From assembly GCA_903885195.1 (NCBI GenBank), contig CAISHQ010000066.1, positions 1 through 64,000 on the forward strand: DNA of 64,000 nucleotides, read 5' to 3'. Positions within the stretch are counted from its first letter, which is position 1. Each line of letters starts with the position of its first letter. The notes beneath the pieces were generated by a model that searched no databases, was not told the DNA's origin, and saw nothing but the letters and a program-made list of their open reading frames with translations. The position numbers and the translations under genes were made by a program. This document shows, one piece after another, positions 50,958 through 60,259 of the stretch. This stretch comes from an uncultured Pseudomonadota bacterium. GTDB lineage: Bacteria; Pseudomonadota; Gammaproteobacteria; Steroidobacterales; Steroidobacteraceae.

Positions 50958-51389
50958 ATGGCGATGAGCGTTGGCTCCAGCGACGAAGAATTCAACTCAA
51001 CGATCAACACGACCCCGCTCGTCGACGTCATGTTGGTGTTGTTGATCATCTTCCTGATCACCATCCCGGTGATCACGAAGACGGTGAAGGTGTCCTTGCC
51101 CAAGGCCGCCAACATCGCGACCCAGACCAAGCCCGAGAACATCACCGTTGCGATTGATCCGCAGGGGAACATCTACTGGAACAACGAGCAGATCGGCTCC
51201 AAGGACCAGTTGATCGAGATGATCAAGCTCGAGGCGGTCAAGGATCCGCAGCCGGAGATCCACATCCGCGGCGACTCCAATGCCCGTTTCGAAGACGTCG
51301 GTCGCGTGCTCTATGCCATCCAGCGTGGCGGCATCGTCAAGGTGGGCTTCATCACCGAGCCGGACCGCGGCATCCGCGGCTCGCGCTAA
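50958..51389 (+). CDS. exbD: Biopolymer transport protein ExbD (copy 1)
   Basis: INTTPLVDVMLVLLIIFLITIPVI. Confidence 0.96.
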   Translation: MAMSVGSSDEEFNSTINTTPLVDVMLVLLIIFLITIPVITKTVKVSLPKAANIATQTKPENITVAIDPQGNIYWNNEQIGSKDQLIEMIKLEAVKDPQPEIHIRGDSNARFEDVGRVLYAIQRGGIVKVGFITEPDRGIRGSR

Positions 51390-51407
51390 GTTCAGGGGGA
51401 ACCAACC

Positions 51408-51830
51408 ATGGCAATGAGTGTAGGCAGCAGCAACGATGGCGCGATGTGTGACATCAACACGACGCCGCTCATCGACGTCATGCTCGTGTTGCTCATCATG
51501 TTCATCATCACCATTCCGGTGATGACGCACGCGGTGAAGCTCGACATGCCGCGTCCGACGAACGCACCTCCGCCACCCGTCCAGCCTGAGGTGATCGACA
51601 TCGAGATCGATTTCGACGGCACGATCGTTTGGAACGGCACGCCGATCTCGGACGTCGCGGTACTCGAAAAGTACTTCCGGGTGGAGTCGCAGAAAGACCC
51701 GCAGCCGGAATTGCATATGCGTCCCGACAAGCGCGCCAAGTACGACACCGTCGCCCGGGTGCTCGCTTCCGCGCAGCGCAACCGTATGAAGAAGATCGGT
51801 TTCGTGAACGTGTCGGAGTTCCAGGACTGA
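51408..51830 (+). CDS. exbD: Biopolymer transport protein ExbD (copy 2)
   Basis: INTTPLIDVMLVLLIMFIITIPVM; same MAMSVGSS start as copy 1. Confidence 0.96.
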   Translation: MAMSVGSSNDGAMCDINTTPLIDVMLVLLIMFIITIPVMTHAVKLDMPRPTNAPPPPVQPEVIDIEIDFDGTIVWNGTPISDVAVLEKYFRVESQKDPQPELHMRPDKRAKYDTVARVLASAQRNRMKKIGFVNVSEFQD

Positions 51831-51868
51831 GGCGCGTGAACGCGTGTTGATCCTGTAAGGCCAAATCC

Positions 51869-51904
51869 CTCGCCGCATTCAACCGGATGCGGCGAGTTTT
51901 TTTT
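51869..51904 (+). terminator. Rho-independent terminator after exbD copy 2
   Basis: CTCGCCGCAT-TCAACCGG-ATGCGGCGAG-TTTTTTTT. Confidence 0.95.
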
Positions 51905-51950
51905 AGGTGTTCCACTCGGGACATCCCGCCCACGCTCGAAGAGGATAGTC

Positions 51951-53153
51951 ATGAGGAAGTCAGTCGGATACGTCGCGTTCGTCGCTGCAGCGCTTGCCAT
52001 GTCGGTCGGTACGCCGGCTCGGGCGGAGAAGGTCAGCCCGGCGATCGCCAAGACACTGCAGGCCGCCCAGAACGCCAGCAAAGCCCGCAAGTGGGGCGAG
52101 TGTCTCTCCAACCTGCGCACCGCCGACGCCGCGGGTGGCAAGACGGCCTACGACAGTTTCATCATCAACGAGCTGACGGCCTTTTGCGCCTTGAGTTCAA
52201 ACGACATCGCGACGGCGACGCGCGCCTACGAAACCAATCTCAACTCACCGTTCGCCGCCGACAAGATCGCGCAGCGCACGCGTGATCTGACCAAGATCTA
52301 CTTCAATGCTCGCAACTACGCCAAGACGGTCGAGCTGGGCAAAAGCGCGATCAAGTCGGGCTACGCTGACGCGGACACCTACCTCGTGGTGTCGCAGTCG
52401 TACTACCAGCAAAATGACTTCAAGAATGCCCGCGATTTCGTCGGCAGCTGGATTCGTGACCAGGAGAAGCGCGGTCAGCGGCCGAAGGAAAACGCGATCC
52501 AGATCTATGTGACCTCGTGCATGCGGCTGAAGGACGAGGCCTGCACGGCTGCAGGCTTCGAGAAGCTCGTGACCTACTACCCGAATCCGGCGGGCTGGGC
52601 GAATCTCATGCAGTCGCTGTTCGAGGCGCGCAGCGAGGCGGCCGCCTTCAACGCTTACCGTCTGGCCACCGACGTCGGTGCCATGCGCCGTGCGGACGAT
52701 TACACCGAGATGGCGCAGCGCGCCATCGAGAAGGGACTGCCCGGCGAGGCGCAGAAGACGCTTGAAGCAGCGTTCGCCGCCAAAGTGTTTACCGAAAAGC
52801 GCGACATTGATCGCAACCAGCGCTTGCTCAATTCTGCCAAGGAGCGTGCGGCGGCAGATCGGGCCAGCCTAGCCAAGCAGGATCGCGACGCAGCGGCCAA
52901 CAAAAGCGCCGACGCAGACATCCGTGTCGGACAGGCCTACATGAGCTATGGCCAGTATCCACAGGCGGTTGCGGCACTGCAGCGCGGCATCGGTAAGGGC
53001 ACAGCCACCGATCCGGCTGAAGCACAGCTCGTACTCGGTATTGCTCACTTGCGCGGCGGCAACAAGGCCGAAGCGGGCAAGGCGTTCCGCGCGGTCAAGG
53101 GCGATCAGGACATGCAACGCATCGCCAAGTTGTGGAGCCTGCGGGCGCAGTAA
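51951..53153 (+). CDS. Secreted TPR-repeat protein, TonB-locus-associated (copy 1)
   Basis: Signal peptide; TPR-like helices; C-term paralogous to next gene. Confidence 0.75.
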   Translation: MRKSVGYVAFVAAALAMSVGTPARAEKVSPAIAKTLQAAQNASKARKWGECLSNLRTADAAGGKTAYDSFIINELTAFCALSSNDIATATRAYETNLNSPFAADKIAQRTRDLTKIYFNARNYAKTVELGKSAIKSGYADADTYLVVSQSYYQQNDFKNARDFVGSWIRDQEKRGQRPKENAIQIYVTSCMRLKDEACTAAGFEKLVTYYPNPAGWANLMQSLFEARSEAAAFNAYRLATDVGAMRRADDYTEMAQRAIEKGLPGEAQKTLEAAFAAKVFTEKRDIDRNQRLLNSAKERAAADRASLAKQDRDAAANKSADADIRVGQAYMSYGQYPQAVAALQRGIGKGTATDPAEAQLVLGIAHLRGGNKAEAGKAFRAVKGDQDMQRIAKLWSLRAQ

Positions 53154-53197
53154 GGCGCTCTGCAGACAGAAGAGTCGGTATCCGGGGGTAGTTCATC

Positions 53198-54421
53198 ATG
53201 CGCAACACATTGATTTCCGCCGCCGTGGTCGCGGTTCTGCTTAACGCCCCTGCGGCCTTGGCCCAGAAGGCTAAAGAGGCTGCGCCCAAGCCCCCCTCAA
53301 TTACCAAGGTGGTGGTCAAGCAGGTCAAGGCGGCGCAGGATGCGATCAAGGGCGAGAAGTGGGCGGACTGCGTGGCCAGTCTCAAGTCCACTGAAAGCCT
53401 GCCCGGCCAATCGCCCTACGACGTCTTCGCCGTCAATGAATTGCTTGGGTTTTGCTCTGCGCGTGTCGGCGATACCGCCGGGGCGGCGAAATCGTTCGAA
53501 ATTGGCCTCGAGGCCGGGTTCATTGACCCCTCGCAAATCGTCATGCGCTACAAGCAGCTGCTGCAGCTGCACTACAACCTGAAGAATTATCCCAAGGCCG
53601 TGGACTACGGCCGGCGCGCCATCGCTGCGGGCAACACCGAGGAGCCGGTGGCGTTGCTGGTCGCGCAGTCGCTGTATTTGCTCAACGACTTCAAGGGCAC
53701 CGTGGAGTTCGTGCAGGGATGGATCGCCGGCGCCGAGCAGCGCGGGGAAACCCCACCGGACCTCGGCCTGCAGCTCTACGTCAGCGCATGCTCGCGACTC
53801 GAGGACAGTGCCTGCCAATTGCGTGCACTCGAGAAGCAGGCGGCCTATCACCCGAAGGCCGAGACCTGGTCCAACATCGCATTGCTGTTGCTGCGCTCGG
53901 GGACCGAGGTCAACACACTGAACGTATTCCGCCTGTCCAAGGAAGCCGGTGGTCTGCGCCGCGCCGACGATTACACGGAGATGGCGCAGCTAGCGATCGA
54001 AAAGGGTCTGCCGGGCGAGGCTCAGAGTGTGCTCGAGGCCGGACTCGCGAATGGCACCATCACGACGGGTCCGGCGGCAGAGCTCGCGAAGCGGCTGCTC
54101 GGTACGGCCAAGGCTCAAGCCGCAGCCGACAAGCCGACCCTGCTCAAGCAGGATGCGGAGGCTGCGGCCAAGAAAAATGGCGAAATCGACTCGCGAATCG
54201 GGCTCGCGCACCTGAGCTACGGCGACAACGAGCGTGCCATCGCGGCGCTGCAGCGGGCCCTCGACAAGGGTAATGCGCGAAACCCCGACGAAACCCGCCT
54301 CAATCTCGGTATCGCTCAGCTTCGGGCAGGGCAGAAGGATGCCGCGCTGGGTTCGTTCGCGGCCGTGAAGGGCGACGAGTTGCAGCGCCTCGCCAGGCTC
54401 TGGAGTCTGCGCGCGCGCTGA
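53198..54421 (+). CDS. Secreted TPR-repeat protein, TonB-locus-associated (copy 2)
   Basis: Shares RADDYTEMAQ.AIEKGLPGEAQ and LARLWSLRA with copy 1. Confidence 0.75.
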   Translation: MRNTLISAAVVAVLLNAPAALAQKAKEAAPKPPSITKVVVKQVKAAQDAIKGEKWADCVASLKSTESLPGQSPYDVFAVNELLGFCSARVGDTAGAAKSFEIGLEAGFIDPSQIVMRYKQLLQLHYNLKNYPKAVDYGRRAIAAGNTEEPVALLVAQSLYLLNDFKGTVEFVQGWIAGAEQRGETPPDLGLQLYVSACSRLEDSACQLRALEKQAAYHPKAETWSNIALLLLRSGTEVNTLNVFRLSKEAGGLRRADDYTEMAQLAIEKGLPGEAQSVLEAGLANGTITTGPAAELAKRLLGTAKAQAAADKPTLLKQDAEAAAKKNGEIDSRIGLAHLSYGDNERAIAALQRALDKGNARNPDETRLNLGIAQLRAGQKDAALGSFAAVKGDELQRLARLWSLRAR

Positions 54422-54426
54422 CGCCG

Positions 54427-55311
54427 TCAGCTTGTGCTGGCCTCGTCTCGCGCGACGATGCGTCGCGCTGGGCTGACTATGGCCATCACCACGACGACCA
54501 CGAGCGCGGCCGTCACGAGCGACAACTCGAGCGCGTATTCGGCTGGCTTGACCCAGATCTCATCGAGATGTCCCCACTTCTCGAGGATCTCGTTCACGTT
54601 CCACGCGACGATAGCGGTCGGAATGGCGTACCGCAGGGCGGGGGCCATGCGCTGGAACCACCACAGACGCTGGATCAGATACAGCGCCCAGACCCCAAAA
54701 AGAATGCACGATGCGAAGGTCACCCAGTGATCCGTGCCAAAAATATTTGGGTTGTAGATCGTCAACAAGTAAATGTAGAAAAACCATGTCACGTAAATCG
54801 TCTCCATCGCGACGATTGATGCGACGTTGCGGCTGATTGCGGAGGTTTTCTCACCAAGATTCAGTCGCAGATGGCGATGCAGCCACATGAAGGCATTGCA
54901 ACGGGTGTCGCGATTGAAGAAAAAGAACACGAGCGTTGCGAACATGACCCCGACCGACGACAGCATCACTCGATATTCCGGAAGCGTCGGTTTGGCACCC
55001 CAGTTCGCCGCTGCCACCTCAAGATCGCGGGCGACCCAGACAAAACTGAACTCGATCCAGGATAACCAGATCAGACTGCCGCCTCCAAAGCCCAGCAAGG
55101 TCGCAGCGTTCTCACTCTTGTTCCGGCCAACGTAGACCATCACGACACCGACGACGCCGATCCAGAACGCTGCCACAAGGTCGTGCCCTGGGAACCACGC
55201 ATGCTGCATCTGATGCATCACGAAATGCCCCATGCCTTGCCAGAAGTACACGATGATCACGGCGATGATCGCCGGCAAAGGTGCCTGATAGTATTTTTTA
55301 AAATTACTCAC
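54427..55311 (-). CDS. Conserved polytopic membrane protein of unknown function (GTG start)
   Basis: Multiple hydrophobic segments; MSNFKKYYQAPLPAIIAVIIVYFWQGMGHFVMHQ. Confidence 0.75.
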   Translation of the reverse strand: MSNFKKYYQAPLPAIIAVIIVYFWQGMGHFVMHQMQHAWFPGHDLVAAFWIGVVGVVMVYVGRNKSENAATLLGFGGGSLIWLSWIEFSFVWVARDLEVAAANWGAKPTLPEYRVMLSSVGVMFATLVFFFFNRDTRCNAFMWLHRHLRLNLGEKTSAISRNVASIVAMETIYVTWFFYIYLLTIYNPNIFGTDHWVTFASCILFGVWALYLIQRLWWFQRMAPALRYAIPTAIVAWNVNEILEKWGHLDEIWVKPAEYALELSLVTAALVVVVVMAIVSPARRIVARDEASTS

Positions 55312-55351
55312 GACCCACCCCTTGAGGCTCTGCGGCCTCGTTCTTTGAGTT

Positions 55352-55807
55352 TTATTCCTCGACGGCGGCGACCACCTCGCGCTCGGACATGGGCATCCCA
55401 CGTCCGGTGGCTTCGGCCAATTCGGCCTCGGCTGCGCGCATCATTCGCTCCACGAACGCGGCGCGTCGCGTCGATCGCGCTGCAGCCGCCTTGGCATCTC
55501 CGACCCAGCCGTCGATCTCCGTCTGACTGACCAGGCGCTTTCGGGCCAGTAGACGCTCGACCACATCGAGCCGATCGCGGGTGACCGACAGCTCCTCCAT
55601 CAGGGTCAAGCTCATCCAGAGCAGCTTGTCCGTGGCCGGATCGGCGAAGTAGCGCGGCTTGCGGCCCTTGGCTACTCGCGCGAGACGAGGTGATCCGGCA
55701 GCCGCGGGCGCTTGTTGTGCCTTTGCGGAGCGCTTGCGGGCTGCGGTTCGCTTGGCCGCCTTGGGTCTCTTCGCCGCTGTGGCGCGGGTGCGGGTAGGTT
55801 TAGCCAT
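55352..55807 (-). CDS. Small hypothetical protein with basic Ala/Lys/Arg N-terminus (paralog A)
   Basis: Shares motif with 57021..57359. Confidence 0.75.
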   Translation of the reverse strand: MAKPTRTRATAAKRPKAAKRTAARKRSAKAQQAPAAAGSPRLARVAKGRKPRYFADPATDKLLWMSLTLMEELSVTRDRLDVVERLLARKRLVSQTEIDGWVGDAKAAAARSTRRAAFVERMMRAAEAELAEATGRGMPMSEREVVAAVEE

Positions 55808-55821
55808 ACTTCGTCGATGCC

Positions 55822-56964
55822 TCAGCGCTTGAATGCGGCGAGAATCTTCCAGAGGAAGTGCTCGGTGTAGTTCATCTGCGCCACGTCGAGTTTCGGTGCG
55901 AACTCGTCGACCAGCACGGCATCGGCTGCGAACCCGGCCTTGATCGTTTCAGCCTTGAGGTCGAGATCGGTCATGTAGCGACTGAAGGTTTCGTTGTTGT
56001 TGTAGCTTTCCCAGTTGTGCATGAACTTTTCGATGTCCGTGCGTCCGCGGGGAATCTCGAGGTGCAGCATGAGCCCACCCGGCTTGAGCAACCGGCGGCA
56101 TTCGGCGAGCACCCGGGTGAGGGCAGATTTCGAGGTCTCATGCAGCACGATATGCGAGAGGACCAGATCGAAGCTCCCGTCGGCGAAGTCGGTGCGCTCA
56201 GCGTTCTGCTGACTGAAGTCGACGGCGACGCCCATGGCTTGAGCGCGCGCGTGCGCGTAGCGCAACACCGGGGCTCCGACATCGATACCGTGCACCCGCG
56301 CCTTGGGGAAGGCCCGGGCCCAAACCACCGTGCTGTTGCCGATGGCGCAGCCGAGGTCGAGGATGCTGCGTGGCTTGAGCGAGGGATGCTTTTCGCGCAC
56401 GTAGGCGAGCAGCGTGTCGCCCGTGAGGTTGTTTTCCTCGCCGAGCGCCCCGCCCATATAGAGGTTGATGCCCTTGTCGTAGACCGCTCCCGCAGCGACA
56501 TCGTCCGCGGTGAAATCAGTGTGGTAGCCGCCCGGTTGCAGATGGATGTCCGCAGCCGTGTGGTACTTGGGCACCACCAGCTTTGGATCGAGGCGCAACG
56601 TCCCGCGACGCTTACCTCGGCCACGTTTGCCGAGTGTGCGAGCGCGGTCGATCAGTTCCGGCAACTGGCGCTCGGTGGGATCGATGACCGATTCCCACAG
56701 CAGTTCCTGGCTGCGCCGCTGCATGGCGCTCCAGAATTGGTAGTACGGATCCTCGGTCATGGCATGGCGCACTTCGTGCTCGTCCTTCGGACCGCGGCCG
56801 TGCTTTGAGCGGAATGCCGGCTCGACCCGCGCCGCATAGACCTGATAGGCGCCGGGCATCAGCCGGCCAGACAAGTGACCGCGCAGGGCGGAGACGAAGT
56901 CCTGTCGCGCCTGCTCGTCGTGGGTGGTCTGAGGGACCATCGGATGCTGTTTGAACGCCGGCAT
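55822..56964 (-). CDS. Class I SAM-dependent methyltransferase with N-terminal extension
   Basis: ILDLGCAIGNSTVVWARAFPKARVHGIDVGAPVL. Confidence 0.88.
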   Translation of the reverse strand: MPAFKQHPMVPQTTHDEQARQDFVSALRGHLSGRLMPGAYQVYAARVEPAFRSKHGRGPKDEHEVRHAMTEDPYYQFWSAMQRRSQELLWESVIDPTERQLPELIDRARTLGKRGRGKRRGTLRLDPKLVVPKYHTAADIHLQPGGYHTDFTADDVAAGAVYDKGINLYMGGALGEENNLTGDTLLAYVREKHPSLKPRSILDLGCAIGNSTVVWARAFPKARVHGIDVGAPVLRYAHARAQAMGVAVDFSQQNAERTDFADGSFDLVLSHIVLHETSKSALTRVLAECRRLLKPGGLMLHLEIPRGRTDIEKFMHNWESYNNNETFSRYMTDLDLKAETIKAGFAADAVLVDEFAPKLDVAQMNYTEHFLWKILAAFKR

Positions 56965-57020
56965 GAACACCTCTGGAGTGGCTCGATGCAGGCATCGTAA
57001 CGAGTGGCCGTACGCTCCCG

Positions 57021-57359
57021 TCAGTCGCCCGGCCCAGTGTCCGAAAGGCGGTTGGCGCGTGCGATGCGCTGCTCGCGAAAGTCCCGGAACGGACGCAGCA
57101 GGCGCTCGGCAAGCTCGGCCCGGTGCTGCTGGCGCTCCGCACTCACCGACTCGTTCGGCTGATAATCGCGGATCGCCTCACGGCTGAGCCCGGACTGTGT
57201 CTCGAGCAAGCGCTCGAGGGTATCGATGCGCTCGAACGCCACAGATAGCTCGGTCGCAATCGCAACGTAGGCCGCATACAGCTGATCGACCGCAGGGTCG
57301 TCAAACACCTGAGGGCGGTGACCTTTGGCTCCGCGCGGTGGCTCGTGCGCCGCGGACAA
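57021..57359 (-). CDS. Small hypothetical protein (paralog B), TTG start overlapping upstream stop (TGATTG)
   Basis: KGHRPQVFDDPAVDQLYAAYVAIATELSVAFERIDTLERLLE aligns with paralog A. Confidence 0.7.
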   Translation of the reverse strand: MSAAHEPPRGAKGHRPQVFDDPAVDQLYAAYVAIATELSVAFERIDTLERLLETQSGLSREAIRDYQPNESVSAERQQHRAELAERLLRPFRDFREQRIARANRLSDTGPGD

Positions 57360-58253
57360 TCAGGCGCCCCCTTCGATCAATTCGATCCACTCGCCGCCCG
57401 GGCCGACGCAGACGCCCGCTTTACGGCCGTGGTACGGCGCCACGGGGAGCGCGCGCGGTGGCGCCAACCACTCGACTGTGGAGGGCAGTTCCTTCACTGC
57501 AAAGCTCACCATCGAGATCGCCGGCGGCAGTTCACCCTCGCGCGCGATGCGCGGCCGCGTGTTCGGCGGCATGTGATCGGCTTCGATGAAGGACTGACCT
57601 TGCAGCGCGATGGCGGCTAGATCGTGCTTGCTGTCGGACGGCAGCCCCTGGGCATTGGAGAGCACGGTGATCACCGCCGGCACCACGGGTGCTTTCGCGG
57701 TATTGAAGTGCTGATGGTAGAAGTCGTTGAGTGCCGCACAGGACGGTCCGCCCAGGATCACGATGAACACGCGATCGACATAGTGCTTAGGGTCGGGCGT
57801 GTCGAAATCGGGCAACTTTTCTTTGAACGAGGTCAGATAGATCGATTCGCCTGCTGGGCCCAGGGCCTGCATGGCGCGGATCTTGTCCGAGAAGGACAAA
57901 TCCGCCGGCGGGCCGATGATCTTGAAGGGCGAGTCGACGAGGCGCGCGGCAATGCCGTCGGTGTCCTGCACCATCAACTCCGCCGCGTTCCAACCCATGT
58001 GCTGAAAGGGCACGTAGTCGACGGCGGGTTTGCTCTCGATGAAGCGGAAGAAGGTATGCCCTTCACCCCCCGGCAACATCAATGCGTAGCGACGCCCGAC
58101 GAGGCCGGGCAAATTCCAGATCGCGGCTTGTGCCGAGGACACCCGCCCGTGGTCGACCAGCTCGTACCCGAGATACAGGTGATAGCTGTCGATCATGTGC
58201 TGCAGATCCGGTGCAGCGACCGTGACACAGGAAATCGGACCGATGCTCGGCAT
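57360..58253 (-). CDS. VOC/glyoxalase superfamily protein
   Basis: MPSIGPISCVTVAAPDLQHMIDSYHLYLGYELVDHG; ISMVSFAVKELPSTVEWL. Confidence 0.78.
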   Translation of the reverse strand: MPSIGPISCVTVAAPDLQHMIDSYHLYLGYELVDHGRVSSAQAAIWNLPGLVGRRYALMLPGGEGHTFFRFIESKPAVDYVPFQHMGWNAAELMVQDTDGIAARLVDSPFKIIGPPADLSFSDKIRAMQALGPAGESIYLTSFKEKLPDFDTPDPKHYVDRVFIVILGGPSCAALNDFYHQHFNTAKAPVVPAVITVLSNAQGLPSDSKHDLAAIALQGQSFIEADHMPPNTRPRIAREGELPPAISMVSFAVKELPSTVEWLAPPRALPVAPYHGRKAGVCVGPGGEWIELIEGGA

Positions 58254-58263
58254 GCTCAGAACC

Positions 58264-58908
58264 TCAGCTGCGCGCAGGCAGCGATTGCAGATAGCGCAGG
58301 GCGTCGGCGAGGTGGATGACCTCGGCGTATTTCGCCTGCAGATCGAAGAGATTGGCCTCGTGCGGTCCCGGCGCGCGATCCCCAACTGCTTCGCGCACCA
58401 CGAGTGGAACGAAGCCGTGCTGTACGCAGTCGACCGCGCTGGCGCGGACGCAGCCGCTCGTGGAGAGCCCTGCGATCAGCACGCTGTCCACCCCGAGCGA
58501 GGTCAGGGTCGAGGCCAGCGACGTAGCGAAAAACGCGCTCGCGTATTGCTTGGAGATGACGGTCTCGCCCGGCAACGGCTCGAGACCCTCTGCAAAGGCG
58601 GCGAGGTCGGGGTGGGCCCCGATTTCGAAGCACTTCAGCGCAGGCACCTTGCGGAAAAACACGCCGCCATCGCGCCCGCCCGGCTGATAGACGACGTTGG
58701 TGTGCACGATGGGGATAGCCGCCGCGCGGGCCGCTCGAAGCAGCGTCTCGCAATCGGCTCTTGCCTGCTCGACGCCGGCGTAGAGCGGGGAGGTGCGTTC
58801 CAGGTAGGCGCGGACGAAGTCGATGACCAGTAAGGCAGGTCGCTGCCCCGGCTGCAGCGACTTGCCGAACCCACCGCGGGCGTAATTCTCGGAGAGGGAC
58901 TCAGACAC
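58264..58908 (-). CDS. Isochorismatase-family cysteine hydrolase (N-carbamoylsarcosine amidase-like)
   Basis: ALLVIDFVRAYLE, VLIAGLSTSGCVRASAVDCVQHGF. Confidence 0.87.
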   Translation of the reverse strand: MSESLSENYARGGFGKSLQPGQRPALLVIDFVRAYLERTSPLYAGVEQARADCETLLRAARAAAIPIVHTNVVYQPGGRDGGVFFRKVPALKCFEIGAHPDLAAFAEGLEPLPGETVISKQYASAFFATSLASTLTSLGVDSVLIAGLSTSGCVRASAVDCVQHGFVPLVVREAVGDRAPGPHEANLFDLQAKYAEVIHLADALRYLQSLPARS

Positions 58909-58919
58909 GGCGGCGACGC

Positions 58920-60134
58920 TCAGATGACCTTGGCCGAGCGCAGTGCCGCGAGCCGCGCCGCATCGTAGCCGAGCAAGCGCGAGTAGACCTCGTCATTGTG
59001 CTCACCGAGTTCAGTGGGTGCGGAACTGCGGATCCCGCCCGGCGACTCGGAGAGCTTCGGGGCTACGTTCTGCATGCGCAGTTCGCCGAAGTACGGGTGT
59101 TGAGTTTTGACGATGGCATCGCGGGCCTTGAAGTGCGGATCCTCCAGCATCTCGGGCGCGCGATAGATCTGCCCGGCGGGTACGCCGAACTTGTCCATGA
59201 GCCCCAGCACCTCGCGCGTGGTCAGCGTTTGCGTCCACGCCTCGATGAGCCCATCGAGTAGCTTCTGATTGGCGCCGCGCGCCTGGTGATTCACAAATCG
59301 TTCATCCTTCGGCCACTCGCGCTGCCCCATCGCTTCGCACAGCCGACCGAAGACGGTGTCCTGATTGGCCGCGATGAGCACTAGACCGTCGGAGGTTTTA
59401 TAGACGTTGGACGGGGCGACGTTGGGCAGGATGGCGCCTGTGCGCTCGCGGATGTAGCCGGTCTTGTCGAACTCTGTGACCAGCGATTCCATCATCGCGA
59501 GCACGGCCTCGTAGATTGCCGAATCCACGATCTGTCCGCGACCCGTCTTCTCGCGGTAATGCAGCGCGGAGAGAGCGCCGAGGCAGGCGAAGGTGGCGGC
59601 CAACTCGTCACCGATGCTGATGCCCATGCGCGACGGCGGCGTCGAGGGGTCGCCCACGACGTAGCGAAGGCCACCCATCGCTTCACCGATGGCGCCGAAG
59701 CCGGCCTGGTGGGAGTAGGGGCCGGTCTGGCCATAGCCCGAGACGCGGATCATGATGAGCTTCGGGTTGATCTTCGAAAGCTCCTCGAAGCCGCAGCCCC
59801 ATTTCTCCATGGTGCCCGGGCGGAAATTCTCAAGTACAAAGTCAGCATCTTTGACTAACTCTTTGAAAACACTCTGACCTTCCGCCTGGCGCATATCCAG
59901 GGTAATGGCCTTCTTATTGCGCGCGACCACCGGCCACCACAGCGACGGCTCGCCCGCCTTCTGTCGGCCCCAGGCGCGCATCGGGTCGCCCTGCCCGGGA
60001 GGCTCGATCTTGATGACCTCGGCACCCATGTCACCCAGCAGTTGTCCGCAAAAGGGCCCCGCGAGCAACGTGCCAAGCTCGAGCACGCGCAAGTCAGACA
60101 GGGGGCCACGCTTGAATTGGGGGTCGGCGGTCAT
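58920..60134 (-). CDS. CaiB/BaiF (class III) CoA-transferase
   Basis: LSDLRVLELGTLLAGPFCGQLLGDMGAEVIKIEPPGQGDPMR. Confidence 0.95.
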   Translation of the reverse strand: MTADPQFKRGPLSDLRVLELGTLLAGPFCGQLLGDMGAEVIKIEPPGQGDPMRAWGRQKAGEPSLWWPVVARNKKAITLDMRQAEGQSVFKELVKDADFVLENFRPGTMEKWGCGFEELSKINPKLIMIRVSGYGQTGPYSHQAGFGAIGEAMGGLRYVVGDPSTPPSRMGISIGDELAATFACLGALSALHYREKTGRGQIVDSAIYEAVLAMMESLVTEFDKTGYIRERTGAILPNVAPSNVYKTSDGLVLIAANQDTVFGRLCEAMGQREWPKDERFVNHQARGANQKLLDGLIEAWTQTLTTREVLGLMDKFGVPAGQIYRAPEMLEDPHFKARDAIVKTQHPYFGELRMQNVAPKLSESPGGIRSSAPTELGEHNDEVYSRLLGYDAARLAALRSAKVI

Positions 60135-60259
60135 CGCAAAACCTCACGAATAAAAATGCCAGTGCGGCAAGACGGAGCGCATTGTACGGCCGACCGACCT
60201 CTGTGGGCACGGGGTCTGTTGCTAGAATCCACCCTGCGTTTTTTTCGTCAGGGGGAACC

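Noticed and set aside
51951-54421. TPR proteins as part of the adjacent Hyu/CaiB cluster
   Set aside because: They are on the opposite strand to the neighbouring minus operon and co-directional with tonB-exbBD, so assigned to the TonB locus.
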